Assembly: GCF_001507435.1 (NCBI RefSeq)
Contig: NZ_LMWH01000290.1
Location: 219,738 to 283,737, forward strand
Origin: Streptomyces sp. NRRL F-5122
Lineage (GTDB): Bacteria; Actinomycetota; Actinomycetes; Streptomycetales; Streptomycetaceae
DNA: 64,000 bases
Reading direction: 5' to 3'
The notes below the pieces were generated by a model, which saw nothing but the letters and a program-made list of their open reading frames with translations, was not told the origin of the DNA and ran no database searches. The position numbers and the translations under genes are program-made. Shown piece by piece: positions 9,747 to 19,853 of this stretch. Within the stretch, counting starts at the first letter, position 1. Each line of letters opens with the position of its first letter.

Positions 9747-10699
9747 TCGACATCCTCACGGATGCGCTCGGCGCCGCGCAGACGCGCCGGGGCCGCCCGG
9801 CGGTTCTCGGCGACCTCCTCCTCGGTGGGAAGTTCGGCACCGCGGGTGAGCAGCTTGAGCCGGGGCTGGTAGCGCTCGGGGACGACCGGCAGACCGGGCG
9901 GCGCGGTGGTCGCGGCGCCGGCCGCGAAGACCTGCTTGACCAGCCGGTCCTCGAGCGAGTGGTAGGACAGGACGGCGATCCGGCCCCCGACCGCGAGCGC
10001 CTTCACGGCCGCCGGTACGGCCCTCTCCAGGACGGCGAGTTCGCCGTTGACCTCGATGCGCAACGCCTGGAACGTGCGCTTGGCGGGGTTCCCGCCGGTC
10101 CGCTTGGCCGCCTGCGGCAGTGCGTTGCGGATCAGCTCCACGAGCCGGGCACTGGTGGTGAACGGCTCCTTCTCGCGCTCGCGCACGATGGCGGACACGA
10201 TCCGCTTGGCCTGCTTCTCCTCGCCGTAGGCCCGCAGGATCCGCACGAGTTCGCCCGCCGGATAGGTGTTGAGGACCTCGGCGGCACTCAGGCCCGTCGT
10301 CTGGTCCATCCGCATGTCCAGCGGGGCGTCCTGCGCGTACGCGAAGCCGCGTTCGGCCTCGTCGAGTTGCATGGACGAGACGCCGAGGTCGAAGAGGATG
10401 CCCTGGACGCGCGGGACACCCAGCCGGTCGAGCACGCCGGGAAGTTCGTCGTAGACCGCGTGCACGAGGGTGGCGCGCTCCCCGAACGGTGCAAGCCGCT
10501 CCCCCGACATGCGCAACGCCTCCTTGTCGCGGTCGAGCCCCACCAGCCGGGCCTTGGGGAAGCGGGTCAGCAGTGCCTCGCTGTGGCCGCCGAGCCCGAG
10601 GGTGCAGTCGACGACGACGGCGTCCGGCTCGGCGAGGGCCGGCGCCAGTATGTCCAGACACCGCCCGAGCATGACGGGCACGTGTCGACTCTCGCTCAA
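9743..10699 (-). CDS. rsmH: 16S rRNA m4C1402 methyltransferase RsmH (MraW)
   Basis: SAM-dependent N4-methylation of C1402 in 16S rRNA, encoded at the head of dcw clusters. It has 318 residues, a normal length. The SAM motif [14 protein letters not shown] is near residue 32, and the helical insert and C-terminal [10 protein letters not shown] motif are present. The start is a TTG at 10699 with GAGAGG about 5 nt upstream, and the residues after it ([10 protein letters not shown]) are the conserved family N-terminus. No mraZ precedes it. Confidence 0.95.
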   Translation of the reverse strand: MSESRHVPVMLGRCLDILAPALAEPDAVVVDCTLGLGGHSEALLTRFPKARLVGLDRDKEALRMSGERLAPFGERATLVHAVYDELPGVLDRLGVPRVQGILFDLGVSSMQLDEAERGFAYAQDAPLDMRMDQTTGLSAAEVLNTYPAGELVRILRAYGEEKQAKRIVSAIVREREKEPFTTSARLVELIRNALPQAAKRTGGNPAKRTFQALRIEVNGELAVLERAVPAAVKALAVGGRIAVLSYHSLEDRLVKQVFAAGAATTAPPGLPVVPERYQPRLKLLTRGAELPTEEEVAENRRAAPARLRGAERIREDVE

Positions 10700-10899
10700 G
10701 GGGGCCTCTCAGATCCGGCACGACCGGGTCCGCACCACCGGGTCCCCGCCCGCTCTCGAGGGGGAGGGCCTGCCGGCGCCGAAAGCGTCAGCCGACCGGG
10801 AGCGGGAGGAGGCCGAGCCGTACGTACGCGCCGCGCACGTGGGGAGCAGCCGGCGCGCAGCCGGTGTCTCCGGGGGGGAACAGTCCGCAGGAAGTGCAT
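10696..10899 (-). other. Possible upstream ORF in the rsmH leader
   Basis: A 67-codon ORF starts 20 nt after the -10 hexamer of the rsmH promoter with GGGAGG 4 nt before its ATG. Its TGA overlaps the rsmH TTG as TTGA. The product would be Arg/Pro-rich. Third-position G+C is only moderate, so it may be a translated leader that controls rsmH by coupling, or chance. I recognise no function. Confidence 0.3.
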
Positions 10900-10919
10900 C
10901 TCGCCTCCCGCTTCGCGTC

Positions 10920-10947
10920 ACTTTAGTCCACCCTGTCTTGCGGTCAA
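10920..10947 (-). promoter_or_regulatory. Promoter of the rsmH/dcw transcript
   Basis: Reading the minus strand, TTGACC (10942-10947), a 16-nt spacer and TAAAGT (10920-10925) match the principal-sigma (HrdB-type) consensus. Transcription would start near 10913, leaving a leader of about 214 nt before rsmH. Confidence 0.6.
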
Positions 10948-11120
10948 CCAACTGCCCTGCGCGTCGCGCCCCAGGGCGTCATGGCGGGGCGGTTCGAGGG
11001 GAATCACCCGTCCGGCAGCGGTTCCGGCGGAGGTCCCCCGACTGTGTGGGTTACCTCACAACAAGCCCACGTGGCGTTCTTTGTCCGCTCTCACAGCAGG
11101 CCCCGATCGTCCGTGACCAG

Positions 11121-11126
11121 TAACGT
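11121..11126 (+). promoter_or_regulatory. -10 hexamer TAACGT, leaderless start of the carbonic anhydrase gene
   Basis: TAACGT lies exactly 7 nt before the ATG at 11134, so the transcript probably begins at the start codon. No -35 box is evident. Confidence 0.45.
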
Positions 11127-11133
11127 CATGGGT

Positions 11134-11676
11134 ATGACGACTTCCGCATCCGTTCCCGCCGGTCCCGAAGGCGCCATAGTGGGCACCGTCACCGATCGCC
11201 TCGTCGACGCCAACGAGCAGTACGCCGCCGCGTTCACGGATCCCGGGATGGACGCCCGCCCCGTGCTCCGCGTCGCGGTCGTGGCGTGCATGGACGCCCG
11301 GCTGGACCTGCACGCCGCACTCGGACTCGAACTGGGCGACTGCCACACCATCCGCAACGCGGGGGGCGTCGTCACCGACGACGTGATCCGCTCCCTCACC
11401 ATCAGCCAGCGGGCGCTGGGCACCCGCAGCGTCGTCCTCATCCACCACACCGGCTGCGGCCTCGAGTCCCTGACCGAGGAGTTCCGGCACGATCTGGAGA
11501 TGGAGGTGGGCCAGCGTCCCGCCTGGGCGGTGGAGGCCTTCCGCGACGTCGACCAGGACGTACGGCAGTCGATGCAGCGCGTGCGCACCTCCCCGTTCCT
11601 GCTGCACACGGACGACGTGCGCGGCTTCGTCTTCGATGTGAAGACGGGCCTGCTGCGGGAGATCGATCCCGCGTAA
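11134..11676 (+). CDS. Beta-class carbonic anhydrase
   Basis: Zn enzyme interconverting CO2 and bicarbonate in the cytoplasm. It has 180 residues from the ATG at 11134 (an ATG six bases earlier is possible). The ACMDAR motif supplies Cys52 with Asp54/Arg56, and HHTGCG supplies His105 and Cys108, the Cys-His-Cys zinc set of beta carbonic anhydrases of the mycobacterial Rv1284 type. There is no Shine-Dalgarno sequence; the -10 spacing suggests leaderless translation. It is a single-gene unit divergent from the dcw cluster. Confidence 0.9.
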   Translation: MTTSASVPAGPEGAIVGTVTDRLVDANEQYAAAFTDPGMDARPVLRVAVVACMDARLDLHAALGLELGDCHTIRNAGGVVTDDVIRSLTISQRALGTRSVVLIHHTGCGLESLTEEFRHDLEMEVGQRPAWAVEAFRDVDQDVRQSMQRVRTSPFLLHTDDVRGFVFDVKTGLLREIDPA

Positions 11677-11847
11677 GGGGGCGCCGGCACCCGTCGCGCC
11701 ACCACGCCTGTCCCCCTCGCGAACGTCCATTCGGTCGAAAAACCACGGCTTCGGTGGGCCAAAAAGGCCGTAAGGCCGACATATCGCGGCCAGTTATCCA
11801 CAGGCGAGTGACACGAACCGGTAACGGCAACAAGAATGCGGGGGTGG

Positions 11848-11879
11848 CATCACGCGGAACCTTTCGCGCGTGGTGTCCG
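11848..11879 (+). other. Hairpin upstream of moxR
   Basis: CATCACGCG and CGCGTGGTG can pair (one G-U) around a short loop. It lies between the carbonic anhydrase stop and moxR and could end the former or fold in the moxR leader. No U-run follows. Confidence 0.3.
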
Positions 11880-11948
11880 TGTTTCGGGGTGGGCCGGTCC
11901 GCATCGCAGAGCGTCGGCCCGGAGCAATAACGGGCCGAGGAGGGCCGG

Positions 11949-12973
<1,025 letters not shown>

Positions 12974-12974
<1 letters not shown>

Positions 12975-14332
12975 TGGCACACGGGGGGACGGCGCGCACC
13001 GAGGACGAGGACAAGGGCGGGCTGCGCACCACGCTCGCGGGACTGACCACGCGCGGCCGCTCCTTCCTCGCCGCCGGGATCGCCGCCGCGATCTGCGCGT
13101 ATGTGCTCGGGCAGAGCGATCTGCTCCGGGTCGGTCTTCTGCTGGCGGTGCTGCCCCTGGTGTGCGCCTCGGTGCTGTACCGCACGCGCTACCGGGTCGC
13201 GGGCAGCCGCCGGCTCTCCCCCTCGCGTGTGCCCGCGGGCTCCGAGGCCCGGGTCCATCTGCGGATGGAGAACGTCTCGCGGCTGCCCACCGGGCTGCTG
13301 ATGCTCCAGGACCGGGTGCCGTACGTGCTCGGGCCGCGCCCCCGTTTCGTGCTGGACCGGGTGGAGGCGGGCGGGCGGCGCGAGGTGTCCTACCGCGTGC
13401 GCTCGGACCTGCGCGGGCGTTATCCGCTGGGACCACTCCAGCTGCGCCTGAGCGACCCCTTCGGCATGTGCGAGCTGACCCGTTCCTTCTCCACCTACGA
13501 CACCCTGACGGTGATCCCGCGCGTGGAGCCGCTGCCGCCCGTGCGGCTCTCGGGTGAGGCCAGGGGCTACGGGGACGGGCGGCAGCGCTCGCTGGCGCTG
13601 GCGGGCGAGGACGACGTGATCCCGCGGGGTTACCGGCACGGCGACGATCTGCGCCGGGTGCACTGGCGCTCCACCGCGCGCTACGGCGAGTTGATGGTGC
13701 GCCGCGAGGAGCAGCCGCAGCGGGCCCGGTGCACTGTCCTGCTGGACACCCGGGCCGTCGCCTTCCGGGGCTCGGGCCCCGACTCGGCCTTCGAGTGGGC
13801 GGTCGCGGGCGCGGCGTCCGCGCTGGTGCACATGCTCGAACGGGGTTTCTCGGTACGGCTGTTGACCGACACCGGCAGTTCGGTTCCCGGTGAGGGCGCG
13901 GACGGGTTCGCGGGCGCGAGCCAGCAGTCCGCCGACGCGGCCGGCCTGATGATGGACACGCTCGCCGTGATCGACCATTCGGACGGCGCGGGCCTGTCAC
14001 GCGCGTACGACCTGCTGCGCGGCGGGAACGAGGGGCTGCTGGTGGCCTTCTTCGGCGACCTCGACGAGGAGCAGGCCACGGTGGCGGCCAAGATGAGCAG
14101 GCGCAGCGGCGGGGCGCTCGCCTTCCTCCTGGACAGCGCCTCCTGGGGGCGCGAACCGGACGATGCGCCGAGCGCGTCCGACCGGAGCGAGGATCGGCTG
14201 CGGCTGCTGCGCGAGGCGGGCTGGACCGCGCTCGCGGTGCCCAGAGGTGTCCAGCTCGCGGAACTGTGGCGTGAGGCGGACCGGCAGCGCACGGGCGTGG
14301 GCGCCGTGAACGGCGCGGGGGAACGGTCATGA
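12974..14332 (+). CDS. DUF58 domain membrane protein
   Basis: A 452-residue protein with two adjacent N-terminal membrane segments (about residues 25-65), a beta-rich middle and the DUF58 core with the conserved GDDLRRVHWRSTARYGELMVRREE block. DUF58 proteins carry a VWA-like fold and act with MoxR ATPases. The ATG at 12974 forms TGATG with the moxR stop and has GGAGG 5 nt upstream; a GTG three bases earlier is less well placed. The 3' end overlaps the next gene by ATGA. Confidence 0.9.
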
Positions 14333-16827
14333 GCGGACGGGCCAGGCTGGCGCTGTGTGCCGCGGCGGCGACACTGATGGCGTCGTGCGCCCTGCTGCCG
14401 CTCGTGTCCCCGGCGACCTGGATCCTCCAGGTCGTCTTCCTGGTCGCGGTGCAGACCGGTGTGGGCGCGCTGACCCGGCGGGTCCCGCTGGCACGCCCGC
14501 TGACCATCGCCTGCCAGGCGGTGGTCACCCTCCTGCTGCTCACACTGGTCTTCGCCCGGGACCAGGCCATCGCCGGGTTCCTCCCCGGGCCCGAGGCCTT
14601 CCGCCACTTCGGGGAGCTCCTGCAGTCGGGCGCGGACGACATCGGACGGTACGCGATCCCGGCGCCCCTGACCCCGGGGATCCGGCTGATGGTCGTCGGC
14701 GGGGTCCTGGTGATCGGGCTGCTGGTCGACGCGCTGGCGGTGACGTTCCGCGCGGCGGCCCCGGCCGGACTGCCCCTGCTCGCGCTGTATTCGGTGGCCG
14801 CGGGACTCTCCGACGGCGGCACCGACTGGCTGTGGTTCCTCGCGGCCGCCGCCGGGTATCTGACGCTGCTCCTGGCCGAGGGCCGCGAGCGGCTCTCCCA
14901 GTGGGGGCGGGTCTTCAGCACCGCTCCCCGCTCCTCGGACCGGGACCCCGGACACGCCGTCGCGCCCGCCCGCACCGGCCGCCGGATCGGCGTGGTCGCG
15001 CTGGGTGCCGCCCTGGTGGTGCCGCTCGCCCTGCCCTCGCTCTCCGGCGGACTGCTGGACGGCACAGGTACGGGCGTCGGCACGGGCATCGGCAACGGCA
15101 ACGGCAACACGATCTCCGCGGTCAACCCCCTGGTGTCGCTGCGGGACAGCCTGAACGTGGACCAGGACCGACAGGTCATGGCCTACCGCACCAACACGGA
15201 CGACACCCAGGACATGTATCTGCGGATCGTGGCCCTGGACGAGTTCGACGGCACCACCTGGAAGCCCGCCCAGCGCCACATCACGGGGGTGCCGGACACG
15301 TTCCCCACACCCGCCGGCCTCGCGGGCGGCGTCCGCCGTACGGAGATCGAGACGCAGATCTCGGCGGCGGACTGGTACGCCCAGGACTGGCTGCCGATGC
15401 CCTACCCGGCGACCGATGTGAAGATCAAGGGCAGCTGGCGGTACGAGCCGGTGGGCCGGACGCTCGTCGGCGACCACGGGCAGAACACCCGCGGCCTGCA
15501 GTACGACGTCAAGAGCCTGATCGTGCAGCCGACCGCCGAGCAGCTGGCCTCGGCGCCGGAGCCCCCCGCGACATTGGAACGCGAGTTCACCAAGGTGCCG
15601 TCGTCGGTGCCGGGGGTGGTGGCCCGGACGGCCCGCGAGGTGACTGCGGGATCGTCCGACCACTACGAGGAAGCGGTCAAGCTCCAGGACTACTTCTCGC
15701 TCAACGGCGGCTTCACCTACGACACGGATGTGCAGGTCGGCAACGGGCCGAACGCGATCGCGCGGTTCCTGCGGGACAAGCGCGGCTTCTGCGTGCACTT
15801 CTCCTTCGCGATGGCCACGATGGCTCGGACCCTCGGGATACCGGCACGCGTCGCGGTGGGCTTCACACCGGGCTCACCACTGCCGGACGGCTCGATGTCG
15901 GTCGGTCTGCGGGACGCGCACGCATGGCCGGAGCTGTACTTCGAGGGTGTGGGCTGGACCCGTTTCGAGCCCACCCCGAACCGCGGATCTGCACCCTCGT
16001 ACACGCAGTCGGACGCACCCACCGGGCAGGTGCCGGCGGTCCCCCGCCCGTCCCTGTCCTCGTCCACGGCGCCGTCCACCGCGCCGTCGGCGAGCCAGAG
16101 CTGCTCGGCACAGGACCGCAGGATGGCGGAGTGCCCGAGCCAGTCGGCGAGCGCGACGGTCTCCTCCGGGGACGACGGACCTCCGTGGTACCGGATCCTG
16201 GAATGGACGCTGCTGGGCCTGGTCGTGCTCGCCGTGCCACTGGCGCCGATGCTGTGGCGTCTGCGCAGACGTGCCGTACGGCTGGCCTCGGCCCGGCATG
16301 CGTCGTCCGCGGGGCCGCCCCCCGTACCCGGCGAGGCCGGCGGGAGCCACACCGATGAGCTCGGCATGACGGTGCTGCCCGGCGAGGGACTCGTGAGCCG
16401 GGGGACCGAGGTGGCCGTGGGACACACCCTGGCCGTGTGGCGCGAGCTCACGGACACGGCGTGGGACTACGGCATCCTGCCGGACGACGCGCTGACCCCG
16501 CGCAGGGCCGCCGAGCGCATCGTGCGCCTCGGCCGGCTGGACCCGCCGGCGGCCGAGGCGGTGCACCGGGTGGCCGGAGCCGTGGAGCAGGTGCTCTTCG
16601 CCCCGGAGCCGCGCGCCCAGGCCGGACTGGTCGACGACGCGCGCACGCTGCGCAAGGCCCTGCGGTCCACGGTCAGCGGGTCGACTCGGTTGCGCGCGGT
16701 CGTGGCACCGCGCTCGGCCAGGCGTGCGGTGTGGGCCGCGGCCGACCGCTGGATGGATCTCAGGGCCCGTTGGGCGGCCCGCTGGGCGGCCCTGACGCGA
16801 CGCCCGTCGGGCCAGCAGAGCGGCTGA
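14329..16827 (+). CDS. TgpA-like transglutaminase membrane protein
   Basis: An 832-residue protein with about six N-terminal membrane segments, a large extracytoplasmic domain with the transglutaminase-like fold, another membrane segment near residue 625-645 and a cytoplasmic DUF4129-type tail. Candidate catalytic residues are Cys488 (GFCVHFS), His531 (DAHAWPEL) and Glu547 (FEPTP, where many relatives have Asp). The TgpA family is tied to envelope integrity; substrates are unknown. It is translationally coupled to DUF58 by ATGA. A strong terminator hairpin follows the stop by 6 bp. Confidence 0.9.
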   Translation: MSGRARLALCAAAATLMASCALLPLVSPATWILQVVFLVAVQTGVGALTRRVPLARPLTIACQAVVTLLLLTLVFARDQAIAGFLPGPEAFRHFGELLQSGADDIGRYAIPAPLTPGIRLMVVGGVLVIGLLVDALAVTFRAAAPAGLPLLALYSVAAGLSDGGTDWLWFLAAAAGYLTLLLAEGRERLSQWGRVFSTAPRSSDRDPGHAVAPARTGRRIGVVALGAALVVPLALPSLSGGLLDGTGTGVGTGIGNGNGNTISAVNPLVSLRDSLNVDQDRQVMAYRTNTDDTQDMYLRIVALDEFDGTTWKPAQRHITGVPDTFPTPAGLAGGVRRTEIETQISAADWYAQDWLPMPYPATDVKIKGSWRYEPVGRTLVGDHGQNTRGLQYDVKSLIVQPTAEQLASAPEPPATLEREFTKVPSSVPGVVARTAREVTAGSSDHYEEAVKLQDYFSLNGGFTYDTDVQVGNGPNAIARFLRDKRGFCVHFSFAMATMARTLGIPARVAVGFTPGSPLPDGSMSVGLRDAHAWPELYFEGVGWTRFEPTPNRGSAPSYTQSDAPTGQVPAVPRPSLSSSTAPSTAPSASQSCSAQDRRMAECPSQSASATVSSGDDGPPWYRILEWTLLGLVVLAVPLAPMLWRLRRRAVRLASARHASSAGPPPVPGEAGGSHTDELGMTVLPGEGLVSRGTEVAVGHTLAVWRELTDTAWDYGILPDDALTPRRAAERIVRLGRLDPPAAEAVHRVAGAVEQVLFAPEPRAQAGLVDDARTLRKALRSTVSGSTRLRAVVAPRSARRAVWAAADRWMDLRARWAARWAALTRRPSGQQSG

Positions 16828-16833
16828 CGAGAC

Positions 16834-16868
16834 GGGCCCGACCGCCCCGCTTCGGGGTGGGCGGGCCC
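16834..16868 (+). terminator. Terminator of the moxR-DUF58-transglutaminase operon
   Basis: GGGCCCGACCGCCCCG and CGGGGTGGGCGGGCCC form a 16-bp stem with two mismatches and a 3-nt loop, 6 bp after the stop codon. As is common in Streptomyces, no U-tract follows. Confidence 0.7.
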
Positions 16869-17355
16869 CGCTCGCCCATGAGGGCCCAGGGCGGGCTCGA
16901 AGGGTCTGTACGCCCCATCCGGACCGGGCGCGCTCGTACGTCGGCTCTCGGCCGGAAGCGTCAGTCCTCGGCCGGGCCGCACGACCGTGGGATTCCCGGA
17001 ATGGCAGGAAAGAAGTGCCCACGGCCGGACGGACGCCTCTGCCGCGCCCGCCGGGCGCCTTACACCAGCGGACTCGGGGCTGGACCGGCGCCGCATTCCC
17101 GGGCCCATGGCTGGGCAGGCGCCCTGCCGCCGAACTCACCGGGCGGCGCACTGCCGAGCCCGTGGCTCTCCGGGGCCCGCACTCACGGGCTCGACGCTCG
17201 ACGGGCGCCGTACGGCGTACTCCCGCGGCTCGACGGACGCCGCACACCCGCCTCCGCGGCCCCCGGCCAGGCGTCCCCGATCGTCGCAACCGGCCGCGTG
17301 CCCACCGTGGCGTCCTGGCCCCGGCCTGCCGCTCGGGGCCTCGGGACATGCTTCA
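16869..17355. other. Noncoding region with degenerate 15-bp repeats
   Basis: Nearly 490 bp with no convincing gene. Open frames exist on both strands, but their products are Arg/Pro-rich low complexity with no family resemblance. A 15-bp unit, GCTCGACGGGCGCCG (17196-17210), recurs with changes at 17228-17242 (one difference) and 17079-17093 (two differences). It may be a decayed gene or repeat tract. Confidence 0.5.
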
Positions 17356-17390
17356 AGGGGGCGCCACCTCACCGGTGGCCGCCCCCTTGT
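17356..17390 (-). terminator. Terminator after the DUF3040 gene
   Basis: AAGGGGGCGCCACC and GGTGGCCGCCCCCTT pair almost perfectly (one bulge) around a short loop, about 30 bp past the DUF3040 stop. It could also act on the other strand. Confidence 0.65.
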
Positions 17391-17418
17391 GCGAAAGTCT
17401 TCTGCCGCCGCCCGAGGG

Positions 17419-17802
17419 CTAGTGGCCCTGCTCGTCCCGGCGCCGCTGCCAACGCTGCTCGATACGGTCCATCATGGAGCGTCGCTGCCTGACCTGCCTG
17501 CGGGCGCCCGGCGCCCCCTGCTCGCCCGGCTTGGGAGCCTTGCGCCAACCGGTCACGACGAGCACCGCACAGCCCAGCATGACGAGGAAGCCCACCACGC
17601 TGATCCAGATCTGCTTCGCGACCATTCCGGCCATGAGGAGCGCGATACCCACCAGGAAGCCCGCGGCCGCCTGGTAGACCCGTCGCCGGGTGTACGTACG
17701 CAGCCCGCTTCCCTCAAGCGCTGTCGCGAACTTGGGATCTTCGGCGTACAGCGCTCGCTCCATCTGCTCGAGCATTCGCTGCTCGTGCTCCGAGAGCGGC
17801 AC
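17419..17802 (-). CDS. DUF3040 small membrane protein
   Basis: A 127-residue actinobacterial protein. The N-terminal PLSEHEQRMLEQMERALYAEDPKFA block is the DUF3040 hallmark. Two membrane segments follow (about residues 40-85), then a basic C-terminus with RRSMMDRIEQRWQRRRDE. The GTG at 17802 has AGGAGGA 4 nt upstream. The family is found next to division genes in actinobacteria, which suggests an envelope or division role, but no biochemical function is known to me. Confidence 0.88.
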   Translation of the reverse strand: MPLSEHEQRMLEQMERALYAEDPKFATALEGSGLRTYTRRRVYQAAAGFLVGIALLMAGMVAKQIWISVVGFLVMLGCAVLVVTGWRKAPKPGEQGAPGARRQVRQRRSMMDRIEQRWQRRRDEQGH

Positions 17803-18128
17803 GGAGTCCTCCTCATCGTGCAGTCGCCGGGGCGACCGGGGGTCCCCTTCAGGATAGGCAGGGAATCGCCCCCTTGAAACCCGCCCCTCTACGCCAATTG
17901 GCCAACCGGAACCCGCCATGGCCGTCCCGGCTCACTGAGGATTCCATTCCCCAGCGGCCGACCCGTCATGCCGGGCGGTCTCCCTCGATCATACGGCGCG
18001 GACCGCTCGATCGGGGGGCCTGTGGCGTACTCCATCTGCCGCCGAGCCCCTGATCAGCGGGGCGCCGTCATTTTTGAAGTGCGTTCGCCCCAGGGGCGCT
18101 CGGGCCGTTGCCGAGAGCCCGTCCGTAC
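17803..18128. other. Intergenic region upstream of the DUF3040 gene
   Basis: 326 bp between the DUF3040 start and the methyltransferase stop on the same strand. It must hold the DUF3040 promoter, but I see no confident -35/-10 pair, no strong hairpin and no supported ORF. Confidence 0.5.
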
Positions 18129-18899
18129 TCAGGCCCCGGCCGTCCCTCGGGTCTCGCCGAGGACATGGAGTTGCGTGGCGACGGAGTGGAAGGCGGGAGT
18201 CTCGGCGACCGCAGCCTCCAGCTTGAGCAGCGCCTCCAGCGCCCCCGGTTCGGTGTCCACCAGCACCCCGGGCACGAGGTCGGCGAACACCCTGACCCCG
18301 TGGACGGCTCCCACACGCAGGCCTGCCTCCTCGACGAGCGCGGTCAGCTGCTCGGCGGTGAAGCGGTGCGGCACCGGGTCGCTCTCGCCCCAGCGGCCGT
18401 TCGGGTCCTGAAGCGCCTGCTTGGCCTCCTTGAAGTGCCCGGCGAGGGCCCGCGCGAGGACGGCGCCACCGAGCCCGGCGGCGAGGAGGCTGAGGACGCC
18501 CTCGCCGCGCAGGGCGGCGACCACGTTGCGGACGCCTTCGGCGGGGTCGTCCACGTACTCCAGAACGCCGTGGCACAGCACCACGTCGTAGCCGCCGCGC
18601 TCGACCACGTCGAAGAGACCGTGGGCGTCGCCCTGGACGCCCTGCACCCGGTCGGCAACACCGGCCTCGGCGGCTCTGCGTTCCAGCGCGAACAGGGCGT
18701 TCGGGCTGGGATCGACCACCGTGACGCGGTGACCGAGGCGCGCGACGGGCACCGCGAAGTTGCCGCTGCCGCCGCCGGTGTCGAGGACGTCCAGCGCGTC
18801 CCGCCCCGTGACCTTGACGCGACGGTCGAGGGCGTCCTGGAGGACATCCCAGACGACGGCTGTACGCAGAGAGGCGCGCGGGCGCAGCGGGTCCGACAC
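18129..18899 (-). CDS. SAM-dependent class I methyltransferase
   Basis: A 256-residue Rossmann-fold methyltransferase with motif I VLDTGGGSGNFAVPVARLG, motif II VTVVDPSPNAL and the post-motif VLCHGVLEYVDDP. This resembles the UbiE/BioC/CmoA-like group; the substrate cannot be read from sequence. The GTG at 18899 has GAGGAG 9 nt upstream. The longer open frame upstream overlaps DNA without coding character. It lies downstream of the SAV_6107-type gene on the same strand with a 224-bp gap. Confidence 0.85.
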   Translation of the reverse strand: MSDPLRPRASLRTAVVWDVLQDALDRRVKVTGRDALDVLDTGGGSGNFAVPVARLGHRVTVVDPSPNALFALERRAAEAGVADRVQGVQGDAHGLFDVVERGGYDVVLCHGVLEYVDDPAEGVRNVVAALRGEGVLSLLAAGLGGAVLARALAGHFKEAKQALQDPNGRWGESDPVPHRFTAEQLTALVEEAGLRVGAVHGVRVFADLVPGVLVDTEPGALEALLKLEAAVAETPAFHSVATQLHVLGETRGTAGA

Positions 18900-19123
18900 G
18901 GCAGTTGACTCCTCGGCGCGGCACCGCCTGGTGCAAGGCGGAGCGATCGGACGGCCCTCCCACCCCGGTACCAGGTAGAAAGGCTGCAGGCGCTTCCACC
19001 CTATTGCCTCAGGAGCCGTGACCGGCGGCCTGTCCACCGGCCGAACAACGTGCCGTCCCCACCGGGCGCCCCTGCGCCCCGCACCGGCCCTCCGTCGCCA
19101 CTGGGGCCGCCGCTGCGGGCGGC

Positions 19124-19663
19124 TCAGCCCGCGTCCGGCATCTCCCGATCCTCCTCCCGCCGCGGCTGCGGCAACACCGGCTGGAGCACGAGCATGCGCT
19201 CGACCAGTCGCAGGAACATGGCCACGTCGCGGATCAGGTCGTCCGCGTCGCGGGTACCGGCGGCGCCCTGTATGCCCGCCTCGGCGCGGGCACGGCGGGA
19301 GGCGCCGGAGGCGAACAGCGCGCTCCACTCGGTCAGTTCGGGCGCGATCTCGGGGAGTACCTCCCAGGCACTCCTGATCCTGGCGCGGCGTCGCGCCGTG
19401 GGCTCCGGGCGGCCGCGCGCGGCGAGCACCGCGGCCGCCGTGCGCAGGGCGGCCAGGTGGGCCGTGGCGTAGCGCTCGTTGGGCGTGTCGAGGACGGCCG
19501 CCTCGTCGAGTGCGGCGTGGGCCTGGGCGAGCAGGTCGAGGGCGGCGGGCGGGGCCGTGGCCCGGCGCAGCACGGGGTGCACATCGCTCGCCGGGCCGGT
19601 CAGTGAGGGGGCAGGGCCGGTGGCGCGACGCCGGCGTGCGGCGGCTGCGTGGTGACTGGCCAT
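19124..19663 (-). CDS. SAV_6107-family HEPN-like protein
   Basis: A 179-residue helical protein. The core ([40 protein letters not shown]) resembles the SAV_6107 family of HEPN-like proteins seen across Streptomyces. Such domains can be RNases or nucleotide-transferase partners, but the RNase motif Rx4-6H is not obvious here. The ATG has AGGAGG 6 nt upstream. It faces away from the ABC transporter operon, so the 190-bp gap holds divergent promoters. Confidence 0.75.
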   Translation of the reverse strand: MASHHAAAARRRRATGPAPSLTGPASDVHPVLRRATAPPAALDLLAQAHAALDEAAVLDTPNERYATAHLAALRTAAAVLAARGRPEPTARRRARIRSAWEVLPEIAPELTEWSALFASGASRRARAEAGIQGAAGTRDADDLIRDVAMFLRLVERMLVLQPVLPQPRREEDREMPDAG

Positions 19664-19782
19664 GACGAACCTCCTGTCGTCTGTGTGACGGCACTGTCGC
19701 CGTATGTGCCCATCGTGAGGTATGGCACTGACAATCCCTTCTGACCTGGACTTTTGCTTCGCTCAGCAGTTCGGGGTAAGTT

Positions 19783-19806
19783 TTTGCACTGACCAGTCAG
19801 TTCAAA
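19783..19806 (+). promoter_or_regulatory. 24-bp palindromic operator, probably for the TetR regulator of this operon
   Basis: An 11-bp left arm TTTGCACTGAC (19783-19793) and right arm GTCAGTTCAAA (19796-19806) are inverted repeats with one mismatch around a CA centre. The core ACTGACCAGTCAGT is perfect. It lies 47 bp before the ABC ATPase start in an AT-richer patch. Size and symmetry fit a TetR-family site, and a TetR gene ends the operon, so autoregulation is likely. Confidence 0.65.
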
Positions 19807-19853
19807 GCGGGCACCGTGACCGGTGGCCCGCCGGGGGAAGAGGGGGCAGGGAG

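Larger units (their letters stand above)
10700..11133. other. Intergenic region between rsmH and the carbonic anhydrase gene
   Basis: Divergent 434-bp gap. It holds the rsmH promoter and possible upstream ORF on the minus strand and the short promoter hexamer of the carbonic anhydrase gene on the plus strand. I see no mraZ or other clear gene. Confidence 0.6.

Noticed and set aside
8989..9840. 283-codon extension of the ftsL frame into rsmH
   Set aside because: The extra N-terminus is unlike FtsL, and the GTG at 9555 has a strong ribosome-binding site.
16987..17877. 296-codon plus-strand frame over the noncoding stretch
   Set aside because: Pro/Arg/Gly-rich with no motif, crosses a terminator and runs antisense through DUF3040.
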